Positions 51,401 through 60,600 of a stretch of 64,000 nt of DNA are shown piece by piece. The stretch spans positions 493,541,352 to 493,605,351 of the forward strand of contig CM077115.1 of assembly GCA_039619475.1 (NCBI GenBank). Direction: 5' to 3'. This DNA is from Icerya purchasi (lineage: Eukaryota > Arthropoda > Insecta > Hemiptera > Monophlebidae). The notes under the pieces were generated by a model. The model ran no database searches. It saw only the letters and a list, made by a program, of their open reading frames with translations, and had not been told where the DNA came from. The first letter of the stretch is position 1. Each line of letters starts with the position of its first letter. Made by a program: the position numbers and the translations under genes.

Positions 51401-54400
51401 AATTAAAACATCTTAAAAATAGCGTTTTTTGACATATTTTAATCATTGCAATACATATACAGCTGTTCCAGCCTATTTTTAAAACGTGATTGTATACATT
51501 ATTGTCATGTATGTTAATTAAAATATTTACTCATCATTGATAACATAATAACTAATAAAATATTTAAATATTAATAAATAAGCAGAGTTTATGAATGTTT
51601 TATACCTCGAAAGAGAAGAACTACATTGCTTTTTTTTTCTTTTGGTTTCCTTTTTTAATGTCTTATTTTTTTTGATTTTGTATATTGGTGTAATATAGTA
51701 AATAACAGCTGATTAATTTCTTGGAATTTATATTTTCGCAAAAAAGAAATAAATAAATAGTTGTAAATATTTCTTTTTTTTTACGCCATCACATTTCTTA
51801 CTTATTATTATTTCTTTTAAAATGCTCGGTTGAAATGTAATTGCAAAATTATAATTTAAAAAATAAAATAACTACGATTTTTTTCTTACATTTATAGTAA
51901 TATTATTAAAATTTGAATGGGTTCAAATATGTTTCAGAAATTTAACAAAACAATGGATTTTTTAATTAGACTGTTGTGGTCGATTTTTTTGTATTTTGTT
52001 TTTGAGTGATAGGAGGCTTGTAATTTTGTTTAATTCAGAAATTTGAATTGTTGTAATAAAAATTTTTGCAATTTTCATAGTATGGCAAATGTATGTTTGT
52101 TAAAGAGGTGCTTAATATCTTTTTTTCCGGTTTATTTATATCGTTACATTTGCCTACCTTCACCAAATCAATTATATTTCACAGTATAATTTTATAAATG
52201 AGTTCAAATATAAAATCTCAGATGGTTAATATGTTATTGTTTAGCAATAAAATGTTCAAGATTTAAATATTTAAACATTTTTTTACGAATAGCAAAAATT
52301 TTATGTATTTTATTACGTTTAAAATTGATGGAAAAATTTATGCATGGGCTTCAATTTTAAGGAAATTATTTTCATTTTATTTCATAGAGTCTTGGTTGGT
52401 ACCTGGAATGTTAATGGTCAAATGCCGCCATTTTCTTTGAGTGAATGGTTAGCTGTGGATCCTGAACCACCCGATATATATGCGATTGGTTTTCAAGAAC
52501 TGGATTTAAGCAAAGAAGCTTATTTGTTCAATGATTCAACAAGAGAAGACGAGTGGTTGTAAGTGTATTTAAACAATTTTTCTATTTTTTTGGAGCTTTT
52601 TTAGAAAGTAGGGTCTTTCAAAAGGATATTTCGCGTGTTTTTTAAATTTCATAAATTAAATTGTCTTAAAAAATAAAAATGCTATATTGTTTTTATTTAT
52701 TAAATTTATTATCTGAATGTTGTTAACCGTATCAAATTTTCCGAATAACGTAGTAATAGAATTGAGAAGTATTTTGTTAAATTATTTTTTACTTAAACTA
52801 ATTTTTTGGAGCCTCACTTATCTCATTTAAATTATTTACTTTTTCATTTTTAATTTTTTTAAAATACATCAAATGTGAACATGTTTGTCTTTGTTGAAAA
52901 ATAACTGTTTTTTAAAAATTAAAGTGAAATGAAAACTGAATTTTTCCACCTTTAGATTAAATATTATGCACTATAATTCCTTTGATTACACAGTCAAGTT
53001 TTTTAGTTTTATTATTAAAAACAAAAAGTATATAATATTTGCTTTTGTAAATAGTTTCTTCTGCGGAAATTTAATATTTTTTTAATGTTGCGGTTACACT
53101 GGTATATTAATTACTGCTGGAATTTTATTATAAATTCAAAAAATTTACTAATCAAAGTTAAAAAAAAAGATGCAACCTATGAAATACCTTTTTTTAATGT
53201 AAAAAAAATGACTGAAATATCTAAGCTATTGTTAGGATTTATAGAAAAATATTAAAAAATATAAATAAATTGTTTAAAAATTTCCTTGTTACGATTTGTT
53301 TAAGTATTGTGTTTAATCGATTTAATTTCAATTCTGGTTTTTGATATAATTCTCGCGTAATAAGTTTTACAAGAATTTGGGAAATTAAAACTCACAGATA
53401 TATGGCCTAAAATTGGCTTTGATTGAATTTTTATTTGCAGTGAGCTATCGTAGTATTTAAAAAATTTTCACTTTATTTCTCTTTATTTGCAAATTGTAAG
53501 TTTGAACTGATTAGAAAATACAACTGGTATAAATATTTTGTATGCGGATGTGTGTTTATTTTCTTCGTATCTTTTTTAAATTTGAACTTAATTTTAAGGT
53601 TATTGTAATGTGTACTTTTGCAAAAATGATTTCTTATTTTAACTAATATGATACTTTATTATTTAAAAATAAATATTACATGTTTATGATATTACTGAGT
53701 ACAGACCAAATATCTCTTCTACCCCAAATTGCTGAAATTTCTGAATTACTTCTCTATAAAAGAATCTATGAACCACTAAAGAATTACATTCCAATTAATC
53801 AACATGACTTTGTCGAAAGTAGGTCAGTAACGACAAACTTAATGGCGTTTACTGAGGATGTTTCTGCTGCGCTTGACAAGTCCTCTCAGATGGATGTTGT
53901 ATACACAGACTTCCAAAAAGCCTTCGATAAAGTTGATTGCTCAATTCTGTTACGAAAATTTAATAATTTTGGTTTCTCTGACCGACTATTAACACTATGT
54001 GAGAGCTACCTGCAGGATCGGAGGCAGTATGTTCAAATTTATAACTACAAATCCCCTTCTTTTCCGTGCCCCTCAGGTGTGCTTCAGGATTCCGTTTTAG
54101 GGCCTTTTCTTTTTTTATTATATATAAATGACTTACCGAATTCAATACAGTAGTCTAAGATATTATTACGCCGGTGATGCGAAATTATTTATAAAGAAAT
54201 AGAAAGTATTGAGAATTCTTTTCCTGTTACGAGGTGTAGCTTACTGTACAGCTTGGAATGTGGCTAATAATTTACCCGTGAATACATCTCTTAAATGTAG
54301 ACTTATTTCATTTACAGGGAAACGTCTCCCTATTACAGCGTTGTACCACATAGAAGGTGTTCCCTTGATAAGGAAGATTTGTGTGAGGGATTGTGTTGTT

Positions 54401-57400
54401 TTACTAGATGCAAAATTTACATTTAAGACTCATATAATGCATACAATTCGTAAAGCGAACAAAATGTTAGGTTTAGTTTTGCGGAGTTGTGCAAACTTCA
54501 GCCAATTTGAGACACATTTAATTGTATTCACCCTATTAGTCCGTTCACAGTTAGAATTTGGTGCGCTAATGTGGAACCCTGTATCTAGTGACTTGGTAAA
54601 TAGGGTTGAAAATGTGCAGAGAAAGTTTCTAAGGTACTTGCATTATAAATTTATTGGCTTCGGTGGTGTGCGTTTCAAATACAAAAGTTAAATATGCACA
54701 GCTTGGATGGGTGAAGAAAGGAATTACCACTTCGTTTTCTGCACAATTTAATGCACGGTAAGATTAACTATCCTACTCTTTTAGAGAAAATTCGTATTAG
54801 AGTTCTGATTACCGGAGTCCGCTAAACTTGTACATTGGTTGTTCTGCTTGCGAACATTCAGCAGTGCGCATGTTCCCCTCTTCGTTCTTTATTCATATTG
54901 TATAATAACTTGGAGAAAGATCATCGCAAGCTAGACACTTTTAATGGTCACGGTGGTGAGTTCTTAAAAGCTGTTCGGAATTTAATGTGAGGCTGTGTTC
55001 TACTTACTTCCCTAAGTGTTTCTCTGTGTGAGCATGCGTTTGTATGCGTGAGAGTGTATGTACGCGTGCATGTTACAGGTGTGAGCTACGTTTATGTGGG
55101 TGTGTGAATGGAATAAAAGTAAAGTAAGTAGTGTTAGATAAAATCGTTGTGCACGTACGGGTATGATTTATACATTACTTAATTTCGTAATTCATCTTTT
55201 CTGTTGTTTGATTGTACCTGTACTTGTATATTTTACTGAATTGTTTTACTATATTCGTAAGCTGTTGCATTGGCGGATTGTATAAATAAATAAAAAAGTA
55301 AAAAAAAAAAAAGTCTTGTGTGACAGACTATTTACTGTATGTAAAATATTATTAAGGTTGACAAATGGCTTATCTAAATTGTAAATAAAAATCCTTGATC
55401 ATTTAATTTTTTGGTTTTATTGAAATGTTTTTTTTTTCCATATCAGCTTTTGTTGTTTAGGAAATAAATGAGTTACGATATGGTCGTATTGTCCTTGTTT
55501 TACTTGTATTTGATTTATTCGTTTATTTCCTGATTTTAAAAGATTTATATAATTATATAGCTATTTATATTCCATATAATTTAGTCTATGGACAGTAAGA
55601 AAATTCTCTTCTCAATGATGAACATATTTTCTCGGCTTTTTTAAGTTGTTTTGTATTTATTAACTTATACAATCTTATTATTTTTTAATTCACGACTATG
55701 ACAAGCTTCACTTTTTACAATACTAATCTGGCTGAATGCGGTGGGAAACAATAAATATAATTTGTTAGCATTATTCTAAAAAGATAAAAATAAATCAACA
55801 ATTTTGCCGCCCTTATTGCTTTTTGAATTTGTAATGTTCGTTTAAAAAATTGAGTAAAACATTCAATTGTATTTATATAGTCTCATTCATAATAATAATA
55901 ATAATGATAATAATAGTTAAATAGCTTATATTAAACCGATTAAAAAAAGTTAAATTAATCGAAGAAGTAGCGTATTTCAAGTTATTGCTGTATTAAAATT
56001 ATCAAAACCGGTATAAACATAATTTTCATTGATTTATATTAGAGCTGCAGTAATTAACAGTTTGCATCCGAAAGCAAAATATCGAAAAATCGTTTTGGTT
56101 CGATTAATCGGTATGATGCTAATTATATTTGTAAAAGAAAATCACGCAGCATATATTAGGGATATTGCTACAGACACTGTTGGCACAGGAATTATGGGTA
56201 AATTGGTGAGTTTATTTATTTTCATGCCATAAATAATTAATAAAATTAATTAAAAAGTAAAATAAAATAAATTTTTAATATAGATGTGGAAAATTTCGTT
56301 AATAAATTTAAGGAATAGATAGTTTTATTACTTTCTTTACGAAATCGTTACTAAAAATGTAGGTCAACATTCATTATGTAACTAATAATAATATTTTATC
56401 AGCTAAAAAAGAAAAGTTGTAAACGAATATGATTTTTGGATAGTATTTTAGTAAAATATTACATCGAAAAAAAAAAAGGTTGCATAATTTGTTGCATATA
56501 GTTCAGTTTCATAAAATACTGATTTCCATTTTTAAAGCTCTGACTGAATCTGCAATTTTTTCGATCGTAAATGTATTATTAATTTCTGTAAATAAGCAGC
56601 ACTGTGTTCATCCGGACCAGTAACATTTATTTTACTTGGTTGAATTCATTTTTTCGATAAATAACGTATTATGTGAAGTGTTGATTCGGTAATATGGAAA
56701 TTTATCAGCATGCAACATGCGATGGTTTTGAGTTTCTGAATTTTATCTACGTCATTTGTTGAATAAGCAGATTTTTTAGTACTCATTAACAATTGGGGGA
56801 AATCAAATACACATAATTGTAGGAATGAATTGTTTCGTATTGTAAGAAATTTTTTTTCCTTCAAAATACCATTATTATTTTTGAAGTTTGTGTTAAAAAA
56901 AGTTTATGTCTGTAACTTTAAAAAAAAAAAAATCGATTATTCACGCGCATCTTTCTAAAATTCTTTTGCGTATTAAAATTACCCGAGATTGTCCAATTGA
57001 ATATAGAAGCACAAAAACGAGTTGAAAGAAGGTAACGATTATTTGTTCTTTCAGTTAGTGAGAGTTGAAAAGATTACGATTGTCATAAAAATATTTATTT
57101 TCGTTGGGAAACAACGTAATTAGAATATAAAAATGAACATGACGTTTCGACGCAGTCATATTTCCTGATAATTGATTTGATTAAAGAAATTGCTCGAAAA
57201 TTTTGAAAGGTAGACATCTCTTCTTCCATTTTAATCGTTTACTTGTATAAATAAAAAACATAATCGAAATGCGTGCCGCTTGTCTTCTTTCTTTTTTTTT
57301 TTCGGTTTCTGTTCTATTACAGTTTTTCTTAATACAGTTTTATACTTCAGAAGTTATAAAATTTAAAAAAAACCCTGTTATTGAACTAGGACATTTAATT

Positions 57401-57586
57401 TTTCATGTTCGGTGGAATAGCTTGATATTTCCGAAGACTAATTGTTCGCGAGGGTGGAGTTACGTTTCCCACGCATTTCTGGCTACACCTTAAATTTTTT
57501 TAAAGATACCGCGTCTTACAAGTTCCGCGTTCTGATTTTTGCAAACGGAAAATATTAAATTTCACTAGGCCACTATTGATTGAATA

Positions 57587-57618
<32 letters not shown>

Positions 57619-60600
57619 CGTGGTTTGTACGAAAAGTTCCCGGACTACTGCTTTAAAAAAAGAAAATGAAGAGAAAGGAGATTGAAACGTATTTACATTT
57701 CAATGTACAACTCATTACGATCTACACAGCGCTTCGAACGTTCGCACAAGTTGTCAAACGCGCGATCGAAGTCTTCCGCCGTTATCGCTTTCAAACGCTC
57801 GGTCACTGCACGTTGAATGTCCTCAATGCTGTCAAATCGAGACCCTTTCATAGCAGTTTTCAGTTTAGAGAAGAAAAAATAGTCCGCCGGAGCGAGATTA
57901 GACGACTAAAGGCGGTGAAAAAGCTCAGTGACCTGATGTTTCACCAAAAATTGCTTCACGATGATCGATCGGTGCAATGGCGCATTGTCATGAAGCAATG
58001 TGCACTGTTTCGACGCGTACAGCTCGGGCCTAACTCATCGAATGCGTTTCAAAAGTCGACGGTACTCACATTTAGTTCATTTACGATGAACCGACACGTC
58101 GCTCGCCAATATTCAGCAAGTACAGTTTGCACACGAGCGATGTTTTCGTCGGTAGTCGTCGTGCTCGGTCATCCTTCGCGCGGATTGTCTTCCACAAGCT
58201 CCGTACACTTTTAAATCGGCGATACCACTTAAAACACGTCGTATGGCTTACACATTCATCCTTGTTTGTTTTTTTCATCAACTCGTACGTTTCTGATGCA
58301 CACAAAAAACAAAATTTAATCGCGGCTCTTTGTTCCATTATCGCAAACGTGACATAGTACGCAAAGGTTCACTCACAACTGGCGGTCTGCCGAGTAAACT
58401 AATACAGGTAGCGACCTGAAACTTTCGTCGTCTCTTCTCAGAACATTGAAGTATACGTACCGTGAATTGTGGACAGATCGCGCTACTAGTACGGATTTTT
58501 TAACGGTAGGCTGGGAACTTTTCGTACAAACCGTGTATAAGTACATTTTTCCAAATTAATATTTTTTCAAAAACTGTATTTAGCCTAATCCTTGAAAATT
58601 AAAATTCATGGTCATTTTTGCTATTTTCGAATAAGATTGAATTGCTATGGTGGGTATAATTAACTAATAAATTTACTTAATCCATAATAGCACTTTTCGG
58701 TTTAGTTAAAAATATAAATTAATTATTCTATTTGTAAAAAGGGTATAATTGTTTAAGCTGTATATAGTTTTTGAAAAATAATGTGTTGACGTTTGGAAAG
58801 CATATTTACTGAAAATTTAGATAGAATTCGGTAGAGCATTACGACAATTTGAATTTCAATAAACTAGTAACAAGATAAATATTTTACTATCACCCGCCAT
58901 GTAAAAAATAATATAATTCTAAAAATCGTATATTCTTGTATTTTATGCTGCTGAAAATTATTGAACCGTATAATAAAATCATAAATGTATATTTATAAAT
59001 ATCTATTTTTTCTTCCAAAAGTGTGATAATACGATTTTAAAAATAAAATTAACAAAAAAATGCATATTTAATTATCACTTTCGGAAGTCAATTTTTTATT
59101 TACATTTATTGTAAATTAACTTGTTTATATTGTTTTTCATTAGTATGTTTCTGTGCTTATGTGTTTCATTAATTGCGAATTGTGTGTTAACCGTTAGTTA
59201 GATGTTTTTTTTTTTTGATTTTAAAACCGTACATGAGTAGAAAAAAAAAAGAATTCGAGTTAATTTCACCGATAATTAAAATATGTACGTTGTAAATAAA
59301 CGAAAATGACAAACTTTTTTTTTTTTTACCCTGTGCGCGCCAACGGCCTTGACCCAACAACAAGAAAAATTAAGAGATAACTAAATAGCCAAGCGGTCAG
59401 AAATGGAAAAGACAAAGGACAGCAGCAATGGAATAACTGAAGGCAATGGGATGGAAAGAATATAGGTAGCGTTAAAGGGAGTAGGAAGACCCAAAACTAG
59501 AAGTTTGGCGTAAAGAAAGGAAAGGAGGGTTCATTAGAGAGTGTAGAACATTCGAATAGGATGTGATTTGAGTGTCACAAATACAAGAAGGCTCAGAGCG
59601 TGAAGAGAGCAGAAAGGAGAAGGGGACAAAGCGAATCGAAAGCGAGAAGAGGGGAGTAGAGAATGATTGATTCTAAGCCTAATTAAGGAAACAACGGTGG
59701 AACGACGACAGGTAGGAATAGATTGAAACCAAGGCAGGAAACTAGGAACCGGTTGAATAAGAGTGTAGTATGAATAATGATTAGAGAATAAAGATGGATA
59801 CATGTCAGACCAAAGTCTAGAATGATTAGAGTGTGATAGAGAAAGAATGTCTGAAGAAGGGAAAGAGTCGAGGAAAGGACCAATGCGGGCGGCTGAGCGA
59901 GCTAAAGAGTCAGCTGCGTCATTGCCCTCAATATTGGAATGACTAGGGACCCACAGAAAGTCTCTGCGAATGGAGCGGAACGAGAACAAAGAGGAGACAA
60001 GAGATCGAATAGAGAGGATGATACCGTCAGAAGTATGAGAAGGAGGAGAGGAGATGGTTTGAAGAACGCCTTTGGAATCAGAAACAATCAGGAATTTGTG
60101 AACCCCACTCGTAGAGGATATGAATTGAATGACACGAAGAATTCAGATCGACTCGGCTGAGAAGATAGAGCAGAAAGAAGGAAGTCTGAAAGACTCAAAG
60201 TGCAGGAACGTAGGAGACGTATACGCACCACCCACGCCCCCATCACTCTTGGAGCCATCCGAGAAAATTAAGGCATGGGAAGGAAAAGCAGAGTTCAGCA
60301 GCTGAAGGAATTCGAAGTTGACTACATTGTGAGAGGAAGAATTAGCTCGGACTGGAATAGAGGAGAAATTGAAGGGGTGCCATATGCTATTAAAATCGAG
60401 AGAAAAGTAAGGAAGACTGTTATAAGAGGAAACGTAGGGAGAAAAATTGGAAACACGAGCAGCTATATGCGATAAAATCGGGGTTCTATAGTGATTTTTG
60501 ATATGAAGATAGGAAGGCATAATATTGGATGACAAAATGGGGAGGCGTTTTATTAAAAATCGATAACCGAGGAGTGAACGACGAATGGAAAAAGGTTGAG

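Noticed and set aside
57666..58214. A 182-codon plus-strand open frame
   Set aside because: It lies antisense to the mariner remnant at 57619-58535, whose minus-strand motifs and terminal repeats explain the region better.
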